Notes under the pieces: model-generated
Told to the model about the DNA's origin: nothing
Seen by the model: the letters and a program-made list of their open reading frames with translations, nothing else
Databases searched by the model: none
Shown here: positions 1 to 14,091 of the stretch, piece after piece
Layout of the letters: each line of letters starts with the position of its first letter
How positions within the stretch are numbered: the first letter of the stretch is position 1
Position numbers and translations under genes: made by a program
NCBI GenBank assembly: GCA_033063855.1
Contig: CP093829.1
Span: 7,574,243-7,638,242, forward strand
DNA length: 64,000 nucleotides
Direction: 5' to 3'
Origin: Smittia aterrima
Lineage: Eukaryota > Arthropoda > Insecta > Diptera > Chironomidae

Positions 1-3000
1 ATGCTCGATTCAATTCGATTCCTTTTTCACTTTTCAAAATTTATTCTCTGTTTTCGTGAGGATGAGAGTTTGTCTTTAAAGTTTCTTTTTTACTTTTAAT
101 TTTATTACTTTCAAATGAATATATTTTACAGAATTCTCGTCTGGTCAGATTAGGGTCATTGATTTCTGTTATTTCACCCAAAAACGAAACACATAACAAA
201 GTCTAAACTTTATTTCCTTTCGAATTCAATGAATTTTGGGTTTTTTTTATCTCTCACTCGGTCTCAATCGAAATGTGTGTGTGTGAGGATGTTTTAAAGT
301 TTGTAATTTCACTCAACTGAATTTTCCTTTTTTTTATGCTGAATGTGTACACACTCAGTTGTAGCCACCAGTTTGCACTCAATTCCGGAAATTTAAAAAT
401 TTATTTCGCCCACTCCGACAATATACATTTAATAACAATTATTTAATTTGTTTTATTTGCTTCTGTCATTTATCACTTTACATAAACAAGATTTTCGTGT
501 TGTTTGTAAGGAGAGTGAAATTATCGATTTGTTTTGTAGTTTTTTTTTTTTAATTTTATTTTTGTGTTCGTCAACTGAAGCCTTCGCTCGGAATGAAACT
601 GTTTTTGTTTTAATAAATTAAATCACGTGACAGACAACGTTCTGTCCTCACGACTGTCGTTTCCTTTAGGTGTGAACAAATTAGGCACTTCTGAATTCTA
701 ATTCCATGCAATTATCATCTTGTTTTAATTCACACAAATGAGCCGCACACATATGGCAACAATGGAAATGAAAGCACTTCTTATTCGCGTTCAACACGCT
801 CGAGTTGAAATGTTTTCTCCTCAGAAATGTCCATTAAAGCAGCACAGGCGAGAGTCACTTTAATGCACAAAGCAGAATATCTCAGTGTCAGGGATTTTCT
901 TCTCCTGTCGTTTTGTGTTTTCTTGTGTATTTGGCTTGCTCAGTCGCACCAGTCTTATTTCACAAGACAAGGAAAATATCAGCAGACACGAGGCTCACTG
1001 CTTCACTTCACTTTTATTTTTTTAGTCGTCCCGTGAATGGGTTCGCTCGTTTGTTTATGTTTATTTACTTCAGTGATTAATTAAACAACTAAAGGTTGAT
1101 GAACGGATGCAAGAGAAACGAGGGGATACATAAACATTAAGTCCCTGTTGTGTTTCTTTTATTTTTAAGATTATTTTCCACTTTTTTTTCTCCTTCGCTC
1201 GTTGAAAATTACTTTTTTCTTCTTCTTCTCTTCAGGACTCTTTAATGAATCGATATTGAACTCTTTTAGATCATGTTCTGATGAGTTTCCACTTCATTTC
1301 AGTCTCTCTGCTTAATGTGGAACTTTTAGAATATTCTCGTGAATTATTAACTTTCACAAGTGCTCAACTAAAACTCGTTCAATCTGTTACTCACTCGTCG
1401 TTCATGTGAGTTTGTGTTACGCACTATTCGAGAAAAGCCGCAAACCAAATCCTGGAATTATCAACACAATTGCTACAACACCTAAATTGAAATGAATGAT
1501 TTTTCTCTCGGGTGAAAGTTTGTGTCGTCTTTTCTTCTCTCAGCGAGACAACGTCAAATTGAAGAAGAAATATTCACGCACATCAAAAAAAATTCGTCGT
1601 CTCCTTGTTTGCTCAGCCGCCTTCCTTGCTTGGGCAAAAAACGAAATCTTTACACACATAAATTTTTTACATGAAATTAGAGAAAGTTTCTTTCCATGAA
1701 TTTAACAGAAATTAGTCAAGACGAGACTTATTTAACTTCTTACAAGTTTATGACTTTATTACTCGTCTCGTTTCTTATTTAATGTTCCCGGTGAATGAAT
1801 TGTGATAAGAGTGTAAACGGTTCGTTTTATTCAGACGGCAACATTTGCCATTCGACACTGAATACTAAGAGCACAAAACAAAAACTGAAATACCGAAAAG
1901 CGCGAGGCAAAGACGAAGCATAGCATTGAACAAAAAATCATCATCATTTTCCTGCTGTTGAAGTTTTTCTGCTGCTTTTCCATGGAAAAATCGAAAACAT
2001 TCTCGAATATCCTTCGTCATATGAATCATCATCAGTGAGAGGGAAATTTCTCCCATGGAAATCCTCTTCAAAGCTTCTTCCAACAACATTGTAAAGCGAC
2101 GAGAGAGCACTTCCATTAGAACTATTCACAATGTCACTATTCTATTACTTTGTTAACTGGAAATGTTAGCTCGTGGCATCCGGCGATGACGATGATGATT
2201 ACGAGAGAGGAATTCAAGAGAGGAAACCATGGAAAATTTTATATTCTCACATTCCATCGCATTGCGCAAGAGCAATCATCAACGAACTGACGATAGTAAG
2301 TTTCAACCCTCACCCTCCCCTCAGCCTTCCTTCTCCGAATATTATCATTTTCATCATCGTCAATGTGATTTTTATATTTTTTCTTTTTATTTCTCGTTTT
2401 TTTTTTGCGAATAAAAATCTTTATGTACACTCCCGTACATTCTCGAGTTTTTTTCAATCGAATCTAATAAAAAGACTTCACGATAAATTTCTAAAAGGAG
2501 GACAAAGATTCTTCTTACTCTCGATGCTGTTGGTAGAACGTTTAGCAATTAACAGAAATCATAATTTCATTAGTAGTTCCTAGCTTCGAGTAAACATATG
2601 TTTGCTCCTAATTTCTTGTTGCTGGAAGCGAAATGAAGAAAGGAACACGTTCTCAGTTTTAATTTTTGCATGTAAGCAGAAGGGCAATTTTCCTTTCTTT
2701 TCGTTTCTCGCGTTCCATCATGATTAAACCATAAAAGTGGGATGTAGAAAGGCAGAAAATAATCAATATCCGTAAGAAGAAAAACAGAACAAGAAAAATG
2801 TGTGAGATAGAAAATCGGGAAGATGGTGATTATAAGAACATGAATCACTCGTCGTCCTTGTCGTCTTCTTTCGTTCGTTGCTGTCGATGGCTCTTGCAAC
2901 GAAATTGAAGAAACGGAATTAAATTTCTTTCCGACGTCTCGTCGTGTGAAGCTGTAATAATACTTAGACGTTCTGTGATCCGAAAAACGTGATGAGAATC

Positions 3001-6000
3001 CCCTTCGTCGAGATAAGAAGACATCAAAGAAAAATCATCATAAAGAAAATTTTTATTCCTCCTGTCTATGGAGCTGTCAAACGGTTTTCGCTTCAAACTA
3101 TTGTGCACAATGGGTTAAAGCACATGGAAATATTGTGCAATAGCGAGAGAAAGAGTGAGTGAGAGGAGAACGACGGAGAAAGGAGCAAAAACGCAACACA
3201 TGGTTAAAAAATAAAACACCGACGAGATTTTAATAAAGCAACAAAAATGCTTTAGCCAAAGGCTCTCAGGATTTTCTGCTGCGCCCTCACTAAAATGATT
3301 AACGTTTTAATTAATAATTATAACTCGTTTTCATGTTCCTGGGCAAGTGTTAGCTGTAAAATTGCTTTTGAGGGTGGCAGAGTTAAATGAGAAATCGCTG
3401 AGCGAACCATCGTGCATGACAATAACCCGACAAACAGTGGCTTAAGGCCAGATTAGCTCGAGTATTAAGTTTTAGTCATTATAGGCTCAAGTATTAATAG
3501 CACAGATAACAATTATACATTTGCAGAGCGAAAAAGTGAAAAACAATGACTTTCCGCCCCCTCAAACAAAATAGAGGAAAGTGAAATTAATTATCGAAGA
3601 GCTAGCGAAGCCCTCATCGTAAGCCTGTAATTAAATAAAGAAAATGAACACAAACGCGAGAGAGAGAAAGCTCTACGCTGCTTAATGTTATTTCCCATTG
3701 ACCTTCATTCTAAGCAAAAGATCTTAAAGCTTTTTCACTCTCTCTCTCTCCCTCACTCACTTCTCGTCCAATGTTCGGCAGAAGTTTTTCACAGTCCATT
3801 GCACAAACAGTTTAAAAGTTTCAGTTGAAGGCGAATTCTTTTCCAACACCGAATTATTATTAGGAAGCTCGACAGTTTACAACTCAATAAACTTCAGTCG
3901 ATTTACGATCGTTTTTAAGATATAAAAGGAAATGCATTGGCAATAAAAATCGTGAATAAAACATTTTCTCATATCGATAAACGTTTAAATGTAAAACATT
4001 CAAGAAGGTGGGACAACTCAAAAAGTTCTTAGAACCAAGAGAAAGAGAGAGAGATGAATATTATCTTGACAGAGATGATCTTGAACTCTTAATCGCTTCA
4101 TTAGGATTTACTTTGAGTTTTCTCTTTCGCTCGTTATGTGACTCAGCATGAAAGCGATTTTACATTCTGTCTATGTGTCTCTCATGTTGATACAGCAGCA
4201 GAGGCAGAAGCAGAGGCACTCGTGTGTACGGGGCATATTTAAATGCAGGCTTATTGTGAAAGAGCTGAAGCCATTTCTTTTGCTCCTTTTTTTGCCTCGA
4301 AGTCAGTTGTTGAAAACGTTGTAAAGAGGCGGCAAGCAGAAATGAAAAATCAATATTTTCATAACTTATAAATATATATGTGGATGGAAGAGGGCCGCAC
4401 ATCTCTCCTCAACCAACAAACTAACACATTCGAATGCCAACTGGGCCTTCCGTGAAAATGATGTAACGGCAGCAGCTTTCGGAAGATGATAAAGAATTTA
4501 TGTTTTTGTTATTTGGTGAAATAAAAAACTCTTTGCCAGCAGGAAAAGAAAGAATTTTCCGACTGCTGACGAAAGAATTTCTGCGAGTGTGTGAGTCGTC
4601 GTTTTCAGATTAAAACTCTCGCTCTGCTGTGTGTCTCTCTATGTGGGAGTGAAAAATTTGTTTTTTTTTCATGGAAGCGACTTCGAGTGTGTAAGTTATG
4701 GCATAATAAAATCGACGGCGAGAAGGATTCTGCAGCCAACGGAACAAATACACATCGACGAGAGCGACACGCCGAGGAAAATTACAATTTAATGTTGCTG
4801 TTGAGAGAAGTTCTTTTCGGCTTTCGTGCAACACATTTTTCTCGCTCTTTACAAGTGATGATGATGCCATATGTTTCTGCCGGTTGTAAAACGCTTGCCG
4901 TGTCTACTGTTTGTTAGCATAATTGTTTGTAAATCAAGAAACTACTTAGAAAGCAATTCAACCAACTACGACGAGGGTGAAGCTTTGCTTTTTTGAATCG
5001 TTGGAAAGAATATTCAGAAAGTTTAATATTTTTACAAGCTTTCTATTGACTGGCTCGTTGTTCACGTCCTTAACACGAATTGATTTCTTTAGATGCAATT
5101 TGTGATCTTCCTCGAAGCTTAGGCGATAAACAAAATTCTTTTGATATTTCATTTCGAAATCTTTTCATCCCAAACAATCCAAACAACAAAGTTGTGTTTG
5201 AAGTAGGAAAGTTAAGGACAACAATCGACCCAAACTTTGATTCAAGTCATGTCCTCAAGCAATCTGGACAGAGAGAATATTGCACAATGTGTTGAATAAA
5301 TATATTTAAAGAAATATTTCTCGTCTTCGGTTTAATTCTTTCTCTTAAAAAGCGAAACAGCAAGAAGACGTCTCGTGGCATGGAAATATGAAAATCTCTG
5401 ACTTACACTACCAGCCACCGAATTAAATTCCCGTTGCTGGAATTTTAATATTTTGACAAAAGTATTGTTCATGTTTTGTCTTTGATACAATTACATTGTT
5501 CACAAGAATGGGAAGAAGATTTTAAAGCGCTCGTCTGACAAAAGGTTTGAGCTTCTTCTTCAGCTCTGCTCTGCATTGTATCCTCGCTTAAATGAGGCAT
5601 TATCTTTGACTGCTATTCACCTATCTCTTCACACCGAAATTATTCTCGAAGAAAACTTCATGGCGAATATAAAATGACAGCAAGAAGAAGACGTCGAGAG
5701 GGGAGCAACTGAGATTCAAGAGTTTTCATTATGAAACGAAACATGGAAGCTTTTATAAGAAAATTATTGTAATTGTGAGAGAGTCATATTCATAACAGAT
5801 AAATTTCATTTCGAGTCGATTTGCTAATGAAACACAAAAAGTGACTCTTCTGCTCACTCGTCTGAAGTTGATGACAAATATAACGAGACAATCAAGAAAT
5901 TTGATATTTTAAAAGCTCTCAACTGAAGACGTCGGAGGAAGGAAGAGGAAAAAAGGTTCATGACATTTTCCTTGAAGAAGATTTTAAGGATTTTTCCATT

Positions 6001-9000
6001 ATTTATGAGTCATTTTTAGCGAAACTATATTAAGAAAAAAAAAACGATGTTTGAGTATGAGTCAACATCCCTTTCTTTCTCCGTCTATCTCTCAAAGGAA
6101 CGGTTGCCACTTTCAACAACATCAAACGACAAATTATGCAACCGAATGTGTAAATATTGCAGAAACTTCACGTCATGGGGAGCTGAGCTGCTTTCAAGTT
6201 GCCGCTTTCTTTTATTCATATTCATTTTCAAAACAATTTTTTCGTTCCTTTTGCTGCTTTACCATCCGCACATTATTTTTGTGAAAGTATAAACGATAAC
6301 GATAAAGAAAGGGAGCTCGTTCATTCCCTTTATGTTCATGTGGAAACAGAGAAAATCGAGGAGAATTATGAGTTTAAATTCAAAGCTTCAAAAGCTTTTG
6401 CTTCGGTGGCGGATTATAATGAATCATCAGAAAGTTCAACTTGAAACCCAAAATGCTTATGCTCCAGCGATTGAGATATATTCTTGACGGCAATGTCTTG
6501 TCACTGACAAGAACTTCCTGTGCATCATGAATGAGAAATTAAATCAATTTTAATTAGATTTTGAACATTGCTGATGACATCAGCATAAATATTTGATCGA
6601 AGCTCATCAGTTCATTGATTTGCTATGGTTCTGTTTATTCGAAAACTTAACTCGATTCATGTTTGTAATGGAATATTTAATTACTAAATGAATAGGGACG
6701 ATTTATCACTCTCTCAAGCTGAAGCTTCATTTTAATGAAAACATAAATTCCAAGAGATCAGGAATCATCCGACATTTGTGTCGAGTAAATATAAAATTCC
6801 TTTCCGTCTACGTTGAATTAAGAAATTGCTAATCAAAGCGTTAAACTGTAAATGCAGCTAGAAAAAGAAGATGAAAATGTCAACACGATACGATGGAAAG
6901 TTTTTAAGCTTTCGAAGAAGGATTCGCTAGTGTCATACCTGGAGATACATAATTCAATTACTTTTTGCGCTAGATCCTTTGCTTCTTTTCGTAACTTTTT
7001 AAATCGAATAAAAGAGAGAAAGAGTTTCCACGGAAAAAGGAAAAAGAAACTTTTTGGATAATTTAATGCTCTCAATTCCGTTGCTTAAGAAGTTCACAAT
7101 TTCTTTAATTCAATAAATTCGCTAAGCGACAAAAGCCAAATGTGAATTCTTTGGAGCTCATGAAAATCCAATAAATCAGATAAAATTTGACATTGATTAC
7201 TTTTCGCTCATTAATCATTTTAAAAAAATATTTTATCAATAAAATTTTCTTTTTGATAGATTTTCTCTCTTTTTTTTGGTTTGAACATTATTTGAAACGT
7301 GTGAGTATCGCAGATCGCTTTTGAGCTTGAGATTGTAATAAATGGAGCGGAAGGGCAATTAAACGTGAAATTGATTTCGATATTTTTTCGCCATTCGTTA
7401 ATATAATTTAATTTCGTTGAAATAAATCATTGGAAGCTGAAACAATTCTCCAATTGATCAATAATTAACAAAACAAATTTCTCTCGCTTTCCGTGCTCGT
7501 ACATTAAGCACCTGCAGCTCGTGATAATAATAATAAACAAAGTTCGATTAAGAGTCGCAATTTTTCGTGCGAGGAAAATGAGTGAACATCACTGAATGGA
7601 CAATTCGATAATGTGAAGCACCAGGTGCCAATGTAAAACTCTCTTCGACATAATCTCTGATTTATTGACAGGAACTTTATGCTGCGCACCTTGTTGGATC
7701 GCGGAGGGACAAGAAAAATGTTTTTGATACTTAAACTAAATGAACATAAAAAAGTTTGGCTATTCTCCTCCTCGGTCGGCTGTAAATTCTCGTTTCTCTC
7801 TCTTTCGTTCTTTTGGGCGTAAAAAAAAGTTTTTTAATTGTTGAACAATTTTAAAGCTTCAACTTTCAATTTGCGTTTCTCGTTTAAAGCTTGCAAAATA
7901 TGTAAGTGGCATTGGCATCGTCCCTTATCATCTACAAAAGTCTGTGCTTGGCTTGGAGGCACATGTCGCATGACACTAAAGACGACTGATGCAAAGAAAA
8001 ATCTTTGTGAGGCATCATCATGCATGACTAAACACTTTAGCCATTCTTATAATCAATTTCATGGTGTCTGGAAGATATTTTTAGAGCTGAGATTTCTTCG
8101 CTCTCGTCTTTAGAACTTGTCTAATCCTAATTAAATTCCAAACAGCGCAGCCAAAGAAAAAGGAAAATCACTCGACACATTAAAGACGATGTTGAAAAAC
8201 ATTCTTATCTAGTCGTGATTATCTTAACTAAAAATAATAATAAGAGAGCAAATGAGTTTCGTCTCTCTAAGCTCTTTGAATCTTAGCTTTCGGCAACGAC
8301 GACGGAATTTAAAAACTTTTAATTGATAAATTTATTTTCTGTTCATTAAAGTTTAGTTCAGAGCAATAATACCTTCGAGACAGTTTAGGCGAAAGAAATT
8401 ATTATAATGAAATAGTCCCGGGCCGAGAAGAGAGATTGTATTTCTTCGTTTCTTATTAGATGAAATATTAATAGAAACTTTCTCGTACCCGATAAACTTT
8501 TCCTGCCGTGCTTGAAATGCTTCGAAGTTGCCTTTTAATGAGTGAAGTTGAGATATTCCTCGTGAGATAGAAACTTTAAGTTGAAACGAGCACAAACTGC
8601 AAATGATTAAATTTTTCCCGTAGGCTTGATAATCGTCGAAAAAGTTCAACAAGTAATATCGAACACAGAGTGCAATGTGAAAAAAATTCGATTATTCGAT
8701 ATGAAAACATAATAAAAATTCTTGGTTGTTGCGCTCTTGTAGGAGGAAAGCAGACGAACAGATGAGAAATGCGAAAAAAAAACTCAGCTACGCTCAGAAA
8801 AATTTCCGTATTCCGATCAACCGTTTTATTGAACAAATAAATTTTCTCTGGTCAGAGCAAAACAGAAGCGAAAACCGGGAAGCATACAATTTTCGAAGGC
8901 ACTTTTCGTGAGAGATCCTTGTTTGATTGAAGTTGATGAGAGTTTGTTGTTCTTTGCGTGGTTGCGTATCCCTTCGTTGGTGACGAGTTGCAGGACTCTT

Positions 9001-12000
9001 TTAAACTTGTTCCCTCTCTTCTGTTAAAAGTTTAAGAAAACCAAATCACGAAAAAAGCCTTCGCACAACTCACAAGAGTTCCTGAGTATTGAAAGTTTCT
9101 TTTTTTTCAATATCTAAATTGAGAAACAACAGTTGTTTGTTTACGATGATACACTCGAGATTTTTTTTAATGCATTGTTGAATTATAAATTGAAGAGTTA
9201 ACTGATACATCATGTCCGCCTCGTTCGATAGAAAACTATACGTAAACAAAAAGATTTTGTTTGCGGCGATAGATAATCTGCTGCCCATAATCATCCGAGG
9301 GTTTCCTTCCGACTCGTCCCTTTCCACTAGTGATCGTGTCCCTTTTCCGAAAAACATAATTTTCTAATTCAATTTCCTATCCATTCTTGTATTGGAAATT
9401 TATTTATAAAGGAGAGCAAAAGCTTTTTAGGAAAATACGTTTTTATTAAATATTCAAGCAAGTCAAAAGCTTTCAAAAGAAGAAATGTGCTGAATAAAGA
9501 GATGAGGAAATTGAAAATGGGAAATTCACAATAGGCTTTAGATTTCGAGTAGTAAATTGTGAACAACGAGCAACATATTCCCGAACAACTGTTAAAGTCT
9601 TGAATGTTTAGAAAATTTAGTTTCTAAAAGCAATTCAGCAGTTCACTCAGTTCATTATGAAGAGAAATTAACTCTTATGTGCTTCAGATCACAGCATAAC
9701 AATGCATGATCCCAGTTCTGTTGTTTTCATTATTTGATTAAAACAAAATATTCAACAAATTTGTGTACAAGGAAGAGGGAGAGAGAGAGGTGAAGGTAAA
9801 GGATGAGAGTTGTGATTAAAAACAGTAAAAGCAAATATTTTCTTGCACAACATTGGAAATTTGCAATTTGGTTTTGAGTTCGAGATGACCACAAAGTTTG
9901 TAAATTCTTTGGGAAAAATCAATTTCTAAAAGAGAGAAGAGAAAAATGAACTAAAAGAGTTCAAAGCACTCAACGCCCGATGGTGTCAAAACATTGAATG
10001 TCAATGAAGAATTCATGATGAGATAGTTGTTCATCTCGGTTCTCGCATGAAGAAAATCTCATTATCATGTTCGTGTGTGCAAAATATGAATTTTTATCAT
10101 CCTCCGAGACTAGGAGAGATGAAAGCATCTCTGCCATGTTCACACCATTTAAATTCGATTTGAGGTAGTGAGAGGAAGTGATGAGGAGAGCAACAACGTA
10201 TATCAAAAAGCAGCAGCACACAAAATTCGATCAAAATTTCATGCATGCCATTGCATTTGCCAATGGAATGAACAACATTCGTTCAGGTGCCATTTAAAAA
10301 TCATCAATATTAATAAACGATTATACGTTGGGGACGCATCGAAGCACACATCTCCAGAGATTAGTGATTCGCTTTGAATGTTCTGTGATGTGATTTATGC
10401 AGGGACCGATTGCTGGAATTTACAAATTTTCTTCTTGTTCGAAAGAGTACGGAGTTCAGGTGGATAAAGGTTTCCAAGGGTGAGAGCATGTTATGCTCTA
10501 TTGGAATATGCACATGCCTCTTGCCTCTTAAATATTCAACTTTCACTAACGTTCGGTATTTTCGTTTTGAATGTGGAGAATAAAGATAACTTTTAAGCCA
10601 GTCTCATCATGAAATTGTATTTAATTATTAGGTGTGTGTAGACTCATTCATTGAAATATTTGAAGCTCTTTTTGTTGAACGTTGTAAGGAGAGAAGAATA
10701 AATATTCTTCCTGCTCTTTAGAGCACCAGCATTGCTGTCAAGGAAGGAAGATTTGTTGTCATGGAATAATTCAAAACGAGATTACACATTTGCAATTTTT
10801 CATGCCGCTAAGCTTAGGCTAATTATTATCCAATTATTAACAATTGTGCTTGAAAGGGAGCGCCCGGCAAATGAACATAAAAAACATTGAAACTTATTAA
10901 AACAAACAATATTGCAACTGGTTGAGAAGAGGCAACAAAAAGTGTTGAAAAAAATGTTTTATTGCAACAGCTGAGGAAATTTATGAAATAAAAGTTTTCT
11001 TTTTTTTCTGGGCTCGACTCCAACATTCACTTGCCGATAGTAATTCCATTTCATTTTTGGCATCGTCGATTACTTCGAAACGAGTTTGAAGAAATTAATT
11101 TCAACTCCAGACTTCTCTCCAGAAAACGAAGTTATCTCAAAGCCTGTTTCTACTTTTTACGCCGTTTGAATGCTCAAAGAGAATCATTTTTCCTCCAACT
11201 CAAAGCTATTCATCTTGGATGAGGCAGAGCAAAGCGAATTTTCGGGTAACCACTTATATCTCAGCGAAATTTGATGATGGTAGGGAAAAAAATAAAATAA
11301 TCCATTTAAAACGAAGCTGAAAAGGCAGGAATGCTTCACTCAATGAAATTTAGCAAAAATGTGGATGCTGATAAGAAACTTTTTTCTCCTCTCGCATTCA
11401 ACTTTCATAATTCAGGTCTCCGACTCAAGTTTTTTATGTTCCAAGTGATGAAATTAAAATGCGAGAAAAAAAAACTACGCTCGGGGAGAATGAAACTGAA
11501 GCAAACGGCTGTCACTTTCATCACAATTTCATCGCTGATAATTATGATGATGGGTTTTTGAAGCTCCCTCTCTCTCAGTTTCATCGTTATTTTTCATTGT
11601 GCACTCAGAGGACGGAAGAGGAAATAAAAGGAAAAACAATATTCGGGGCTGACAGTCGCTGTCAACATTTATTAGAAGCAAGCGGCGTGTATGAAGAAAA
11701 GTTTCGTTATGAGCAGAAATAAAAAAAAAGCTTCTCCGCTGAAGGAAAGCTGTGAAAACTCTCGAAATGATGAATCAAATGGAATTAAGGGATATTTGCT
11801 GTACTTTTGCTGAGTAGAGGGAACAAAGTGACAAAAGTGAGCAATAAGAAGAAAATTTGTTTCACTAAATTGCAACCGTAAGCAGTACTCATGTCAAACT
11901 GACAACGACAATGAATCAAGGAATTGTTTTCCAAATGCGAATACTCTCAAGGGTTTGTTCGGAAAATGTGAAAAATCTGTTTTCAGATGTTCGTTGTTGT

Positions 12001-12160
12001 CTGAACGTAATTGACAAACAGCCCTTTACAAATCGTTTGGGACAGAATTCGGAGGATTCAGGAATCTCTCAGAAAAGAATTCAAGAGACAACAACGAAAC
12101 GGAAAATATTTTTGTGAATGGATTGCTGAAATTTTGTTAGATCAAATTTGAATTCAGTAA
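1..12160. other. Gene-poor stretch, no supported gene
   Basis: No reading frame here resembles a protein family I know. The open frames are short, rich in Phe, Leu, Ser, Arg and Lys, and mirror-imaged on the other strand, as expected of AT-rich noncoding DNA. The stretch holds many short GA/CT tracts (for example near 3738-3762, 4040-4055 and 9777-9791) and poly-T runs. It could be intergenic DNA or intron of a gene lying beyond the left edge. One candidate terminal exon at 5093-5295 is treated under findings. I saw no transposon ends or long inverted repeats. Confidence 0.5.
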
Positions 12161-14091
12161 TTATTTTATTACACGTTCAATTATTCTCATAAATTTTTGT
12201 TGTGAAAGAAAGAAAATCCACTCGAGAAGAAAAACGATCATGGAAACCGCGACAAAGAAAAGCCAAACTTGAAAACCTGTGCTCAAATCGTCTAAGGTCA
12301 AAACCTTTGGGCCGTCGTCCGAAGGTCGCAAATGAACTTCTGTTTCATCTCGAACGAATTTTCCAATGATTCCTGCCTCATCTAGTTTGACAATGATTTC
12401 ATCGTAAATTTCATAAATGAATTGGAACCTTGTGAACTGCATGCAAATTAAATCAGTTCCAAATATTTGATCAAGAATTTTAGGTTGAAATTCTTCTCGG
12501 TTATCTTCTAAGCTGAGAAAATAATTCAAATTAACGTCATAAATGAAAACAGCTTTCTTGGATCCGACTGATAAAAGCTCTTTAACTGTTGACATGTACG
12601 AAGTCGCTGATGTATTCGGTAGATCACGCTGTCTCACTCTAAGAAAATCAAAAAAATTTATAAACCTTTTTTGTAAAAAGATTTTAGAGCAATCTAACCT
12701 TTGATAGAAACTTGTGTGAGAGAGGTAATTCAATTCTTCACTTGGGATGTAAATTTCGAAACCCTGATCAAGGAGATCATCCTCGTTCCAAACCGTTTGT
12801 TGTCGTCTCATTTCCTTTTGAAGCATTTCAAACTGAACTCCTTGATAAGCTGTTCTCATGATCAAGCTGAATATCAAGAACATCGCTAGAAGATATCGAG
12901 CAAAGTTTCTTCTGGGCAGCACCGCTTGACCACCTCCAAACCATACAATCCTAAAAAAAAACTTTAAATATTAAAAAGAAAATTAATTTTCCTAACTTAC
13001 ATCATGTTCATCATTGGAGATTGCACATTCAATCCAACGACAAAATTTCGGATTTTTCTTGGAACGAATTTCAAAACGACGATCGTTACAATCCCAGACG
13101 AGAATGTGATGATCATCCACTTCCAAGTGTCGTAATCGAAAGGCAGAAAGAGCTTCTCGAATGGAGTGTAAAGTTCACAAGGAGGAATCAAGAAAATATC
13201 CCGTTTTGTTGATATTGGATGAGTTAGAATGGTAGTAAAAACCCTTGCTTTACGTTGTGCCAAGACGTTAAGTACAAAATCTGCGCTTTTGAAATATTCT
13301 TTAGTTGGAACTTTAACAAAGTATTGCGACTTGAAATAAAGAGAATCTGCAATAGCTTCGTTTATTTTTATCACAAATCCACGTCCATCTTCAAAACCTG
13401 TTTCACTGTTGTTGTTCCGTTTAAATGACATGTAAGGAGGTCGACGTTGTATAGCAGCTACGTTCAGTTTGCATCCGTTGAAGTTTTTGAATCTTTTTGG
13501 AAAGAATTCGCTCGTTGTCCAAACTTTTTCTTTCTTGGTGATTTTGTTTACTTCAATTTCTTTCCATTCTCGACAATTTGGTTGGTGAAACATCTGAAGT
13601 GTCATCAGTTTTATTACTTCGTCTGACTCTTCGATTAAATAAGAAAACTGAATCGATTGTTCCGTTGACGAAAGTTCTTTTAGTCTTTTTTTATTGTAAA
13701 AGTTGATATCTTTCATGTAGATCAAGTAGTGACCATTGTTCGGCATGTTGTACGGATAAGGTTTTAAGAACAAACTTGAACACGCTAAGAAGGTTTCACA
13801 CAAGACAACGGCCGATCGATTTATTTTACTTTTGAGCTCAAATTTTTTATTGATCTCTGTGATCGTATGAAGTTGATAAGGAAAGTCTAAAGACTTCACT
13901 GTCACAATGTCATTCACTAAACTGCTCAATTCATTTGTTTTTTTGCCTACAATGAAAATGTCGAATCGCTCATCTCGTTTCACGTAATATTCTCGAATCA
14001 CTTGATTAATTCCCAACGAAACTAAACTTTGGTCTCCAGATATTTTATGTAAACTTTCAAATAAAAGAAGAAACAAAAAATTTGTCTTCAT
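12161..14091 (-). CDS. Divergent ionotropic receptor (IR) chemoreceptor
   Basis: Two exons, 14091-13001 and 12950-12161, are joined across a 50-bp GTAAGT...TTTTAG intron and give 626 residues in frame. The protein starts with a signal peptide (hydrophobic residues about 4-11). It then has a poorly conserved extracellular part and ligand-binding half S1 around the LNVAAIQRRPPYMSF segment. Transmembrane M1 lies at about 326-346 (WKWMIITFSSGIVTIVV). The pore loop and M2 follow at about 364-400, with the family hallmark RTAYQG just after M2. S2 comes next and M3 at about 590-612. This topology is that of insect ionotropic receptors, ligand-gated cation channels of chemosensory dendrites derived from glutamate receptors. 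The divergence and small exon number suggest a gustatory-type or species-specific member, not a conserved antennal IR. Ligand unknown. The start is the first Met, directly before the signal peptide. No related receptor is seen nearby. Confidence 0.88.
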
